Counted from the first letter of the stretch, positions 30,862 to 38,823 are shown. The stretch is 40,103 bases of DNA from Candidatus Uhrbacteria bacterium (GCA_016188495.1 JACPHU010000002.1:71363-111465); one strand, 5' to 3'. Notes: generated by a model not told the origin, from the letters alone. Translations and numbers: made by a program.

Positions 30862-30991
30862 GAGACTGCTGCAAAACTCGATGAGATTGCCTTAAACGGG
30901 CTGTCGAGCCCCGCGAACCCTATTCCCCATAGGGAGAGTGGGGTCGGCGGGCGCCCGTGAAAGGCAAGATCGCGAGTTTTGCAGCAGTCTC
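30862..30991 (-). repeat. Nested palindrome family, copy E (between HMA chaperone and copA)
   Basis: Outer arms GAGACTGCTGC and GCAGCAGTCTC pair perfectly. CAAAACTCGATGAGATTGCC lies on the left and GGCAAGATCGCGAGTTTTG on the right. In the minus orientation its interior is strongly similar to copy A (ACGGGCGCCCG, ACTCTCCCTAT, AATAGGGTTCG, GCTCGACAGCCCGT). It ends 9 bases before the copA start codon. Confidence 0.75.
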
Positions 30992-30999
30992 AGATGGGT

Positions 31000-31206
31000 T
31001 TAGAATGCGACGGTGTAACCCTTGGCTTGTAACATGTTTGTTACATCGTCTGGATTTATGGGTTCTTTAGAAACGATGTGTGTCTTACCCGAAGACAGAT
31101 CAACCGATACATCTGTCACCCCAGCCAGTTTTCGCAGGGTCATGGTCGTCACTTTGACACAGGCTTCGCAGGTTAAATTACTTATCGTAAATGTAAGTTC
31201 GTTCAT
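31000..31206 (-). CDS. Small HMA copper chaperone (CopZ-like)
   Basis: A 68-residue single HMA domain starting at ATG 31206, 5 bases after the stop of the upstream fusion gene. The metal site is NLTCEAC (C13, C16), with the beta-alpha-beta-beta-alpha-beta ferredoxin-like pattern (LAGVTDVSVDLSSGKTHI). Asn replaces the usual Gly-Met before the Cys pair, as in some chaperones. It would pass Cu+ to CopA or the fusion protein. In the csoR-copA cluster. Confidence 0.85.
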   Translation of the reverse strand: MNELTFTISNLTCEACVKVTTMTLRKLAGVTDVSVDLSSGKTHIVSKEPINPDDVTNMLQAKGYTVAF

Positions 31207-31210
31207 AAAA

Positions 31211-32548
31211 TTATTCGACGATGATGGTTCCTCGATACATACCCATCGAACAGGAGTAGGGGATTGAGCCTGTTTTGGTCGGAGTGAATTCGATGAGGTT
31301 TTCTCCTTTTTTGAGATTTGTGCTGATACCAAGAGATGGCACCACAATGCTGGAGGCACACGTAAATGATGATTCGGAGGTGATTACCCACTGCACCGGA
31401 AAGCCTACTTTGACACGCAGTGTTTCTGGAGAATATCCGGAAGCAGATTGTGTCATGCGAATAACCTGGACATCTTTTTGTACGCTACCGCTATCGGCAG
31501 GGGTATAGGAGAGTTCCGTTCCGGAGGCCTCTGACGCAGGTAAGAGTGCTCGGGCATTTTGAATGTTGTAAATACCAAATGCGATAACGAGAACTCCCAC
31601 GAATGCGTAGAAGATACGCGCTTTCGTTCCTTTCATGATCGAAGAGAGCCCGCCGATTCCAAGCAACGCAGGAGCGGTTCCCAGTGCGAAGGCACCCATC
31701 ATGATTGCCCCTGTTTTAAAATCCCCCGTACTCACCGCGTAAAGTTGCATCGCTTGCGTGAATCCGCAAGGAAGGAAAAAGGTAAGGGCTCCCATCATAA
31801 GCGACGTTCTGTGGCTGTATTCTTTTTGATGCTCAGAGAGTCCCGAGAAACGGGCTACGGAAGAGGGGAGAGTGATCGATGTTGCAGAAATGCGGGGAGA
31901 AAGATTCGTTAATTTAATACCTAGAATGATCATCACAACTCCGACAGCAAATGTAAGCAATGCGAGTACACTGCCTGAAATTTGGAGGAATCCTCCTAAA
32001 AATCCCAAAAGCCCACCCAAGAGAGCATATCCAAGGACTCGTCCGGTATTAAAGAACAGATGCGGGCGGAATTTTTCCCACGCTGTTGCCTCAGGGTGAA
32101 GTTCTGCGTGTCTTGCAGCAACACCTAAAATGAGTCCGCCTACCAGAGCCATACAGGTGGAGATTCCGGCCACGAGTCCAAGAAGCAGAGCAAAACCAAA
32201 CGTGACATCGGTCTCATTAAGCGCCATGTCTGTGATTCCGATACCACGTAAGGCGTAATAAACAACAGCAAGCAATACGACACCCCAGAAGATATAACGC
32301 CAATCCGTTGCGTCTGCGGTGATCCAAGGAAGCGGTCCTGCCTGACCTACTTCATATCCAGCTTCTTTCACGGCCTTTGTAATTTCAATTTCACTAGGAA
32401 TATCACCACCGTGTTCAATCGTTGCACGACCTTTACGGAAATCCACTTTGACTTTTGACACACCTTGAATATCGCCGATGGCGTCTTCTAGGAGTAGTTC
32501 GCAGGAGCGGCAATGCATACCGCGGATAGGAATGATTTTTTGATGCAT
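31211..32548 (-). CDS. HMA - SafE/TauE-type membrane - cupredoxin fusion
   Basis: A 445-residue three-part protein. An N-terminal HMA domain (GMHCRSC, C13 and C16) is followed by about six membrane helices of the SafE/UreH-like family (about 90-345; FGFALLLGLVAGISTCMALVGG, VLGYALLGGLLGFLGGFLQ). The C-terminal cupredoxin-like domain (about 355-445) has metal ligands in SSFTCASSIVVPS and YSCSMGMYRG. The SafE region keeps the STCMAL motif common to copper-related members. The cupredoxin would face outside. Such fusions occur in copper clusters of Gram-positive and Patescibacteria. A role in copper export or sequestration is inferred. Confidence 0.88.
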   Translation of the reverse strand: MHQKIIPIRGMHCRSCELLLEDAIGDIQGVSKVKVDFRKGRATIEHGGDIPSEIEITKAVKEAGYEVGQAGPLPWITADATDWRYIFWGVVLLAVVYYALRGIGITDMALNETDVTFGFALLLGLVAGISTCMALVGGLILGVAARHAELHPEATAWEKFRPHLFFNTGRVLGYALLGGLLGFLGGFLQISGSVLALLTFAVGVVMIILGIKLTNLSPRISATSITLPSSVARFSGLSEHQKEYSHRTSLMMGALTFFLPCGFTQAMQLYAVSTGDFKTGAIMMGAFALGTAPALLGIGGLSSIMKGTKARIFYAFVGVLVIAFGIYNIQNARALLPASEASGTELSYTPADSGSVQKDVQVIRMTQSASGYSPETLRVKVGFPVQWVITSESSFTCASSIVVPSLGISTNLKKGENLIEFTPTKTGSIPYSCSMGMYRGTIIVE

Positions 32549-32564
32549 ATAAAAATTTGAATAC

Positions 32565-32831
32565 TTACCGTCGTTTTAATTTATAGACCTTAATAATTTC
32601 TTCTACGGCTTTTTCCTCATGGCCTTTTTTGATCTGGTTAACAGCACAGGTACCTAAGTGATTTTCAAGAAGAATATCCTCGACTCCTGAGAGGGCTTGT
32701 TTTACCGCAGAGGTTTGAGTAATCACATCGATGCAGTAAGCCCCGCTGGCTACGAGTTCGCGCAGGCCGCGAATTTGTCCCTCGATGATGCTTAAGCGCC
32801 GATCGAGATTTTTGTTAGATTCTTTATTCAT
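32565..32831 (-). CDS. csoR: CsoR-family copper-sensing repressor
   Basis: An 88-residue all-helical repressor. The Cu+ ligands of the CsoR family are conserved: C33 in GAYCIDVITQ, H58 and C62 in ENHLGTC. The RRLSIIEGQIRGLREL lead-in is typical. CsoR tetramers bind operator DNA and release it when Cu+ binds. First gene of the leftward cluster, with a CsoR-type operator directly upstream, so it probably represses itself and the three copper genes downstream. Confidence 0.93.
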   Translation of the reverse strand: MNKESNKNLDRRLSIIEGQIRGLRELVASGAYCIDVITQTSAVKQALSGVEDILLENHLGTCAVNQIKKGHEEKAVEEIIKVYKLKRR

Positions 32832-32844
32832 AGATGGTTACATA

Positions 32845-32863
32845 ATACACCCCATGGGGGTAT
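32845..32863. promoter_or_regulatory. CsoR operator
   Basis: ATACACCCCATGGGGGTAT: a near-perfect palindrome with C-tract and G-tract arms, the known form of CsoR operators, 14 bases upstream of the csoR start. Confidence 0.85.
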
Positions 32864-32887
32864 GGTGCAATAGATAAAAAAATTTTA

Positions 32888-32917
32888 AACAAAAACACCA
32901 CATGTACGCATGTGGTG
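32888..32917 (-). terminator. Intrinsic terminator of cbiZ
   Basis: Leftward: CACCACATG/CATGTGGTG with loop CGTA, then TTTTTG. It separates cbiZ from the copper cluster. Confidence 0.85.
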
Positions 32918-32922
32918 GGCGT

Positions 32923-33633
32923 TTAGCCTTTGTTGGCTAGAGACATTCTTTGGGATTCAACGGCGCAAGAAAGAACAGAATCAACGGCTTTGGCCACATA
33001 TTCGCCAAGCTTTGTACTCAGACCGCTATAGCGAAGAGGTTGTTGTTGGTCAGATGCAAGAACAGCAAGCACCATGTTGTCTGTACCAGTACCCAGCGCG
33101 ATCCTGCTGCTTAGATGGCTTTTTTGTTGAAGGAGATAGAGTGATTGGCATTTTGCCATGGTAATAATCTGTATCATTTCAACCATAGCCGCGGGTGTCA
33201 GCGCGCGATTAATGATCACCATGATATTGATGGTGCCTGGCCGCAGTCTTTTCTGGCGAGTGAATTCTTCGTTATAGAGAGCCGGGTCTCCCGGGGCCAA
33301 GGCGTTGCCCATGCCCGCCGTACAGAAGACATCGATCTCCAATCCTGTTTGTTCAAGGCTCATCTGTCTGTGTTTAAGATGTGTCTGTGGAACAGTGGTC
33401 AAAAGCATGACAGATGTCGATGATTCAAGTTGGGCCTGTTGGAGTCTTTCCTCGCAGTATTTTTCAAAAGGTTCTTCAATAAATTCATCATGGCCTAAGG
33501 TGGCATTGACGAGCGTGTAGACGTCACTAAAAGGATGACCTTTTGGCGTGTAGGGTGCCCAGGTTAAACAGCGAAGCAATTGGTCCGAATGGATGACAGT
33601 GATACGATCACTCTGTTGGACAGTCAGTACCAC
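32923..33633 (-). CDS. cbiZ: Adenosylcobinamide amidohydrolase (CbiZ-like)
   Basis: The start is GTG 33633, with AAGGAGA 6 bases upstream; an ATG nearby is out of frame. The 236-residue product has the CbiZ signatures: VMLLTTVP, VFCTAGMGNALAPGD, PGTINIMVIINRALTPAAMVEMIQI, MAKCQSLYLL and IALGTGTDNMVLAV. CbiZ cleaves adenosylcobinamide, or pseudo-B12-type corrinoids in bacterial CbiZ, to adenosylcobyric acid, which CobD/CbiB then re-aminates. This allows salvage and remodelling. It is divergent from cobD with 50 bases between the starts, which strengthens the assignment. Confidence 0.82.
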   Translation of the reverse strand: MVLTVQQSDRITVIHSDQLLRCLTWAPYTPKGHPFSDVYTLVNATLGHDEFIEEPFEKYCEERLQQAQLESSTSVMLLTTVPQTHLKHRQMSLEQTGLEIDVFCTAGMGNALAPGDPALYNEEFTRQKRLRPGTINIMVIINRALTPAAMVEMIQIITMAKCQSLYLLQQKSHLSSRIALGTGTDNMVLAVLASDQQQPLRYSGLSTKLGEYVAKAVDSVLSCAVESQRMSLANKG

Positions 33634-33683
33634 AACATCTCTCCTTCTCGTAGTTTTTTAAAGAACAACAAGTAAGGATCATA

Positions 33684-34652
33684 GTGTCCCTTATGCCTAT
33701 TGTCAATGAAATATTCTTCTCTCCAAGTACTTTTCTTGTTTTTGCTGTTCTAGCGGATTTGATGATAGGTGATCCTCAATGGTTATATCATCCAGTCCAA
33801 GGCATTGGATTTTTGATAGAAACATTTGAACCTAGGTTCAGAAGAAGAATAAGGAATAAAAAGTGGGCAGGAATAGTATTCGCCCTTTTTATTATTTTTC
33901 TTTGCACGGTTTCGGCGCTAAGCTTACTGCTGTTGGCTTATCGCATTCATTTTTTTGTTGGTCTTGCTGTACATGTTTTAGGAATCGCTTCTGCACTGTC
34001 GGTAAAATCTCTTGCGCGCGAGGGGTGGGTTGTCAGAAGACTTCTTCAAAAACAGGATATAGAAGGTGCTCGAAAACGCGTTTCTCTTATTGTGAGCCGT
34101 GATCTATCCCACGAAGACAAGCAAGGAATTTTACGGGCCCTTATTGAAACGATGACGGAGAATCTTTCGGACGGAGTTATCGCTCCTTTGTTTTTTGCTA
34201 TTTTTGGAGGGATGCCGGGAATTTGGTTTTACAAAACGGTTAATACATTAGATTCAATGATTGGTTATAAAAACCAACGGTATAAAGATTTTGGATGGTT
34301 TGCAGCAAAATTGGATGATGTTGTGAATTATATTCCTGCTCGCATGACAGGAATTTTGATCGTAATGACAAGCGTTCTTTTTTTTAAAAAAACAAAACAA
34401 GCCTTATGGGCTTGGTATCGGGATGCTCAAAAAGGTCCTTCTCCAAATGGAGGTATTCCTATTGTGGTATTTGCCGGTGCGCAGGATATTTCACTTGGTG
34501 GAAATTGTTTTGATCAAAGCGGAAATCTCATTGAAATTCCACATGTAGGAGGACAGAGAAAGGAACTACACATCTCGGATCTTCATTGGACTCTCATTTT
34601 TCATTACACTTGCATTTTTTTGTTTTTATTATTTATCATCGTTCTTATGTAA
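33684..34652 (+). CDS. cobD: Adenosylcobinamide-phosphate synthase (CobD/CbiB)
   Basis: Start GTG 33684 is favoured because AAGGA lies 5 bases upstream; ATG 33693 is too far from it. A 322-residue integral membrane enzyme with family motifs: LADLMIGDPQWLYHPVQGIG, VSRDLSHEDKQGILRALIETMTENLSDGVIAPLFF, WFYKTVNTLDSMIGYKNQRYKDFGWFAAKLDDVVNYIPARM and PSPNGG. It attaches (R)-1-amino-2-propanol or its phosphate to adenosylcobyric acid. No other cobalamin genes are in the window, so together with cbiZ it points to salvage. Confidence 0.9.
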   Translation: MSLMPIVNEIFFSPSTFLVFAVLADLMIGDPQWLYHPVQGIGFLIETFEPRFRRRIRNKKWAGIVFALFIIFLCTVSALSLLLLAYRIHFFVGLAVHVLGIASALSVKSLAREGWVVRRLLQKQDIEGARKRVSLIVSRDLSHEDKQGILRALIETMTENLSDGVIAPLFFAIFGGMPGIWFYKTVNTLDSMIGYKNQRYKDFGWFAAKLDDVVNYIPARMTGILIVMTSVLFFKKTKQALWAWYRDAQKGPSPNGGIPIVVFAGAQDISLGGNCFDQSGNLIEIPHVGGQRKELHISDLHWTLIFHYTCIFLFLLFIIVLM

Positions 34653-34699
34653 ATGAAAAAGATTATCGGTTTACCTGGGGAATTTTGTGATAGAATCAA

Positions 34700-35719
34700 A
34701 TGGATATAGACATGAGATTTATGGATTTACTTCCTACCGTTTCCAAACATCTTGGTGATATTCTGACTCACGCCATTGAATACGCCCCAGACCATGAGGC
34801 ATTGGTGATTTATGATACGCAGGCTCCGCTGACCCGCCTACTGGTGGATGGTTACCGAAAATATCTTCCTCCAGAGAGTTTTTTAGATTTTGCCCAGACG
34901 ACTCCCGAAGACATTTTGGAGCGATTTAAATCGTTGCGTCGTGGAGATTTGGTCGTGTTGGTTCAATCATCAAATTTTCGATTAAGTGAATTTCGTATTC
35001 GTATTGAGTTATTCAAGTACGGTCTCAAAACGATTGAGCATATCCATTTAGGTCGTATTTCCGAATCTCAATTTTCGACATATATCAATTCCCTCGCGTA
35101 TGATCCAGCGTATTATCGTCCGCGAGGAAAAGAACTTAAGCGCCGGATCGATGCCTGCCACACGATTGTCGTGGAATGTCCTGGAACGGTTCTCATGTAT
35201 GAAACGCCTTTTGAAACGGCTAAGCTAAACATCGGAGATTACACAGGAATGCAGAATATCGGAGGGACGTATCCCATCGGAGAAGTTTTTTCTGAACCGC
35301 AAGATCTGGCAAAGGTGAATGGTTCTATCAAAATTTTTGCCTTTGCGGGAAAAGATCATCTTATCCGTGAGTACGAACCGTTTACCGCTGTCATCAACGC
35401 TGGAATTTTAAGCGCTCCTGACGCCCCGCAAGATTTTCAAGAAATTTTAACAATGATTGAGGAAGATTCTCCTGTTATTGTCCGTGAGTTTGGACTGGGG
35501 CTCAATCGTGCGATGGGAAAAGGACGTTTGGTAAACGATCTCACTGCCTTTGAACGCATGTGTGGAATGCATATGTCCTTGGGTGCCAAGCACAGTATTT
35601 ATAAGAAACCGGGGATGTCCCGCAAAGAGGGGCGATATCATGTCGATATTTTTCTTGATCTTGAACGTATCCTGATTGACGATGAAGTCATCTACAAAGA
35701 GGGAAATTTTGTCGTATAA
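34700..35719 (+). CDS. M29-like metallo-aminopeptidase
   Basis: A 339-residue protein resembling the thermophilic aminopeptidase T (M29) family. Candidate metal ligands are in the right order: E in YPIGEVFSEP, E in VREFGLGLN, H in SLGAKHSIY, then H and D in YHVDIFLD. The N-terminal half (HEALVIYDTQAPLTRLLVDG) is the family alpha/beta domain. M29 enzymes are dimeric metal-dependent (Zn, Co) aminopeptidases. It precedes the zinc-type ABC importer genes by 43 bases, which may reflect metal need (inference). Confidence 0.75.
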   Translation: MDIDMRFMDLLPTVSKHLGDILTHAIEYAPDHEALVIYDTQAPLTRLLVDGYRKYLPPESFLDFAQTTPEDILERFKSLRRGDLVVLVQSSNFRLSEFRIRIELFKYGLKTIEHIHLGRISESQFSTYINSLAYDPAYYRPRGKELKRRIDACHTIVVECPGTVLMYETPFETAKLNIGDYTGMQNIGGTYPIGEVFSEPQDLAKVNGSIKIFAFAGKDHLIREYEPFTAVINAGILSAPDAPQDFQEILTMIEEDSPVIVREFGLGLNRAMGKGRLVNDLTAFERMCGMHMSLGAKHSIYKKPGMSRKEGRYHVDIFLDLERILIDDEVIYKEGNFVV

Positions 35720-35762
35720 TGATTCGTGTTATTAAGAAGCTATTTCCGGATGATCTGTCTTT

Positions 35763-36713
35763 ATGCTTAAACATACCCAGTATCTTGTCCTTTTCTTTTG
35801 TCTTCTTGTGTTATTCCTGTTTATTGTCTCTTTCTTTTTTGCGACAAGAAACACAGCAACACTTCCTTCCAAAAAAATTCTTGTCGCGACAAGTTTTTAT
35901 CCTTTAGCTGAATTTTCACGGCAGGTGGGCGGAGAATTTGTGGAGGTCCAATCGTTGACGCCCACAGGTGTGGAACCACATGATTTCGAGCCGTCTCCCG
36001 GTCACATTCGAGGCATTTATGAATCCGATTTGTTTATTTTTAACGGGGGAGGTGTTGATGCATGGGCATCTAGACTTGCCCCTTCTGTACAACAAGCAGG
36101 TGTACAAACCTTAGAAATAAGCCGTTTGATGAAAAATATATTACCTCCTCCCCAAACAGAGAATGAGGAGGATTCTGAACAAGAAGTATTTGACGAACAT
36201 TTTTGGTTAAGTCCTACTCTTGCTCAACGTCAGGTAGAAGCGATTCGTGATGCATTCATAGCCATCGATCCAGACCATACGGTTCAATACAAATTCAATG
36301 CAGATGCGTTCATCGTTCAACTTCAGCAGCTGGATCAAGACTATGAACAAGGTCTTGCCCAGTGCGATATCCGGGTGGCTGTCACTTCTCATGCTGCGTT
36401 TGCGTATCTTGCAAGGGATTACGATTTTGAGCAGCTTGCTATCACCGGTGTTTCCCCGGACGAAGAGCCTTCAGCGGGAGCCCTTGCTCAGCTTGCCCAA
36501 ACGGCAAAAGCATTGGGCGTACCATATGTCTTTTTTGAAACACTCGTGAGTCCTGAACTTGCACAAACCCTTTCCCGCGAGATTGGTGCACAAACACTCG
36601 TATTTAATCCTTTAGAAGGACTTACCGACGAAGAAGTGAATGTAGGAAAAAATTATCTAAGCGTTATGAGAGACAATTTACAAAATCTTCGCACAGCCAT
36701 GATATGCCGATAG
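35763..36713 (+). CDS. znuA: Metal ABC transporter substrate-binding protein (ZnuA/TroA-like)
   Basis: A 316-residue cluster A-I solute-binding protein. A signal anchor spans residues about 7-28 (VLFFCLLVLFLFIVSFFF), so it is tethered to the outer face of the membrane. Predicted metal ligands: H in VEPHDFEPSP, H in DEHFWLSP, H in TSHAAFAYL, and an acidic residue near the C-terminus. A long backbone helix and LVFNPLEGL follow. The His-rich loop of proteobacterial ZnuA is absent; instead there is an acidic stretch (ENEEDSEQE). Zn2+ or Mn2+ is likely. It overlaps znuC by 10 bases. Confidence 0.88.
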   Translation: MLKHTQYLVLFFCLLVLFLFIVSFFFATRNTATLPSKKILVATSFYPLAEFSRQVGGEFVEVQSLTPTGVEPHDFEPSPGHIRGIYESDLFIFNGGGVDAWASRLAPSVQQAGVQTLEISRLMKNILPPPQTENEEDSEQEVFDEHFWLSPTLAQRQVEAIRDAFIAIDPDHTVQYKFNADAFIVQLQQLDQDYEQGLAQCDIRVAVTSHAAFAYLARDYDFEQLAITGVSPDEEPSAGALAQLAQTAKALGVPYVFFETLVSPELAQTLSREIGAQTLVFNPLEGLTDEEVNVGKNYLSVMRDNLQNLRTAMICR

Positions 36714-37459
36714 AGATACCGGCCATTGAAGCCGTGGGACTTTCGTATGTGCGCAATGGAGAACCCTTGTTTCATGATTTTTCTTTTACGGTAAAGAAAG
36801 GATCGTATACAGCCGTCATCGGGCCAAACGGCGGGGGAAAGACAACGCTTCTGAGAGTACTTTTGGGTTTGTTGTCTCCCACCTCCGGTTCCGTGCATCT
36901 TTTTGGAAAATCAAATACGACTCGAGAAGCACGGCGCTGTGTCGGTTACGTCTCTCAACGAGGGGGATTGATTGAACCGACGTTTCCAGCCACGACACAG
37001 GAAATGGTGACTTCCGGACGAACGCAGAGATTAGCTTTTTGGAATCGTTTAGGTTCGTCTGATAGGCAAATTGTGGAGGAGGCGTTTGACATGATGCATA
37101 TTTCGCACCTGCGCCATCGTGTATTCTCGTCTCTTTCAGGAGGAGAGCGTCAGCGAGTGCTGCTTGCCCGAGCTCTTGCTTCTCAACCAGACCTGTTGAT
37201 TCTTGATGAACCGGTCGACGGATTGGATCCAAAATCGCGTGAGGAATTTTACGAGGCGCTGCGCCATATCAATGCGCAAGGGAAAACGATTTTATTTGTC
37301 ACCCATGACGTGCATCGTTTGGCCAAAGAGGCCGATTCAGCGATTTGCTTGCGTCACGAACTTGTGTGCCATGGCGCCAAAGCTTGTCTTATTACCGGTA
37401 CACAGTTGCACGACCTGTATCACCCAACCAAATCTGAATTTATAGAACATCACGGATAG
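36704..37459 (+). CDS. znuC: Metal ABC transporter ATP-binding protein (ZnuC-like)
   Basis: A 251-residue ABC ATPase: Walker A GPNGGGKTT (40-48), Q-loop in GYVSQRGG, signature LSGGERQR, Walker B LLILDEPVDGLD and the switch His in FVTHDVH. It energises import with the ZnuB permease. Its ATG lies inside the end of znuA (10-base overlap). Its stop codon (TAG 37457-37459) forms the first bases of a long nested palindrome. Confidence 0.93.
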   Translation: MPIEIPAIEAVGLSYVRNGEPLFHDFSFTVKKGSYTAVIGPNGGGKTTLLRVLLGLLSPTSGSVHLFGKSNTTREARRCVGYVSQRGGLIEPTFPATTQEMVTSGRTQRLAFWNRLGSSDRQIVEEAFDMMHISHLRHRVFSSLSGGERQRVLLARALASQPDLLILDEPVDGLDPKSREEFYEALRHINAQGKTILFVTHDVHRLAKEADSAICLRHELVCHGAKACLITGTQLHDLYHPTKSEFIEHHG

Positions 37460-37582
37460 GACTTTCACTTTTGGTGATCTGCTTGTGTTTCGCCATAAAA
37501 AATCTACGCCGTATGTCTGAATACGCCTTAAGATTTTTTATGGCTCCAACACGGCGCATCTCATCCAAAGGTGAAAGTCCTA
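37457..37582. repeat. Long nested palindrome between znuC and znuB
   Basis: Outer arms TAGGACTTTCAC (37457-37468) and GTGAAAGTCCTA (37571-37582) are exact complements, extended by TTTTGG/CCAAAG. A second exact pair, GCCATAAAAAATCT (37492-37505) and AGATTTTTTATGGC (37531-37544), lies inside. It is unrelated in sequence to the five-copy palindrome family. It sits in the operon just upstream of znuB and includes the znuC stop. Confidence 0.75.
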
Positions 37583-37596
37583 ACGCAATCCAACCT

Positions 37597-38430
37597 ATGC
37601 CCACCATCTTCCAGTACGATTTCATGATCCGTGCGTTTGAGGCAGGACTTATCCTCGCTATTGTCGCTCCGACCATCGGGATTTTTTTTGTGGTGCGGCG
37701 CTATTCGGCCATTGCCGACACGCTTGCCCATGTCTCCCTCTCTGGAGTAGCGGGAGGGTTGTTTTTGGGAATTTCTACAGTGTGGTCTGCTCTTATTGCC
37801 TGCCTCTTGGCGATTTTAGGAATGGAACGCCTTCGGGAACAACGGATTCTTTCTTCCGATACGGTTGTTTCATTATTTTTATTCGGAGGGCTTGCGCTAG
37901 GAGTTGTTCTCATCGGCTTGCATCCGGCCGGGGGAGTGAATGTCGCGAACTATCTTTTTGGAAGCGTGCTCACGGTCAGTCAACAAACGGTTGGGCAAAT
38001 CGCTATTATGGGGATCGCGGTTTGTCTTCTTGCTGGGATTCTTTGGCGTTCGTTTTTTATGATTTCATTGGATGAAGATGTTGCGGCCGCAGGGGGTCTG
38101 CCTGTGCGATTTCTTAACCGCACGCTGGCAGTGCTTGGAGCAGCGGTCATTGCTATTTCTATTAACGTGGTCGGGGTTTTGCTTATCGGCGCATTGATGG
38201 TGATTCCTGTTCTTGCCGCTGAGCAATTTCGTCTTGGATTTCGTTCCACCTGGATGATCTCTTTAGGTCTTTCCGTTTGTTCTGTGGTTTTCGGTCTGAC
38301 CGCCTCTTACTATGTCAATTTAGCCAGCGGTGCTAGCATCGTTTTGTCCGCAATTATTCTATTTTTAATCATGATGGGTTTCAATAAGATTTTTATAAAT
38401 ACGATTGCCAATACACAAAAGAGGACTTAA
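37597..38430 (+). CDS. znuB: Metal ABC transporter permease (ZnuB-like)
   Basis: I start at ATG 37597 (277 aa). A longer in-frame start at 37471 would translate the palindrome and adds no family similarity. The product has seven to nine membrane segments and the ABC-3 permease pattern: FEAGLILAIVAPTIGIFFVVRRYSAIADTLAHVSLSGVA (EAA-like contact loop) and MVIPVLAAEQF. The length matches ZnuB/MntB. It completes the importer with znuA and znuC. Confidence 0.9.
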   Translation: MPTIFQYDFMIRAFEAGLILAIVAPTIGIFFVVRRYSAIADTLAHVSLSGVAGGLFLGISTVWSALIACLLAILGMERLREQRILSSDTVVSLFLFGGLALGVVLIGLHPAGGVNVANYLFGSVLTVSQQTVGQIAIMGIAVCLLAGILWRSFFMISLDEDVAAAGGLPVRFLNRTLAVLGAAVIAISINVVGVLLIGALMVIPVLAAEQFRLGFRSTWMISLGLSVCSVVFGLTASYYVNLASGASIVLSAIILFLIMMGFNKIFINTIANTQKRT

Positions 38431-38467
38431 ATAGTTAAATTAAATGTGGAGAATCCATTTTCTACAT

Positions 38468-38496
38468 TTGACATTTTTTTGTTTTTCTTTTATAAA
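38468..38496 (+). promoter_or_regulatory. Near-consensus sigma70 promoter for the repeat-protein gene
   Basis: TTGACA (38468-38473), a 17-base T-rich spacer and TATAAA (38491-38496). It is the best promoter in the window. The predicted leader carries a CTTGCAG/CTGCGAG hairpin and a strong AAGGAGA ribosome-binding site. Confidence 0.85.
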
Positions 38497-38555
38497 TTTC
38501 TCGGCTTGCAGAATATCTCTGCGAGTGTCCTAGTTGTTCTTTAAGGAGAAGACAC

Positions 38556-38807
38556 ATGCAACGCACTCTGATTTGTGGCTGTTTGGCTGTCCTGATGATG
38601 TTCGGCGGCAGCGCATTCGCTGGGTCCTGGTCATGGCACAGCGACTTCGCAGAGCCCGACGGCAACGAACGCAGGCCCGACGGCAACGAATTCGAAGAGC
38701 CCGACGGCAACGAACGCAGGCCCGACGGCAACGAATTCGCAGAGCCCGACGGCAACGAACGCAGGCCCGACGGCAACGAATTCGAAGAGCCCGACGGCAA
38801 CGAGTGA
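38556..38807 (+). CDS. Small secreted PDGNE-repeat protein
   Basis: An 83-residue protein. Signal peptide MQRTLICGCLAVLMMFGGSA-FA, with cleavage predicted near A22. The mature part is short (GSWSWHSDFA) and then consists of PDGNE units alternating as EPDGNERR and PDGNEF(A/E), repeated seven times. At DNA level this is a 42-base repeat, three full units plus a part. The acidic DGN pattern recalls calcium-binding loops, but no such family matches. Its own near-consensus promoter, strong ribosome-binding site and terminator suggest high expression. Its GC-rich codons are like the orphan array at 2222-6384 and unlike the flanking znuB and recQ. Confidence 0.8.
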   Translation: MQRTLICGCLAVLMMFGGSAFAGSWSWHSDFAEPDGNERRPDGNEFEEPDGNERRPDGNEFAEPDGNERRPDGNEFEEPDGNE

Positions 38808-38823
38808 CAGTGGGTTTGTTCTG

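Noticed and set aside
33634..33683. Cobalamin riboswitch between cbiZ and cobD
   Set aside because: Only 50 bases separate the two start codons, too short for a B12 riboswitch, and no B12-box-like sequence is present.
35719..35907. Rightward 62-aa frame before znuA
   Set aside because: It overlaps the znuA start in another frame and reads the znuA signal-anchor region out of frame.
37471..37596. 42-residue N-terminal extension of ZnuB
   Set aside because: The extra codons translate a long palindrome and add nothing resembling ABC-3 permeases; ATG 37597 gives the normal length.
38640..38807. CRISPR array at the 42-base repeats
   Set aside because: The repeats are contiguous, in frame and translate to PDGNE units; there are no spacers.
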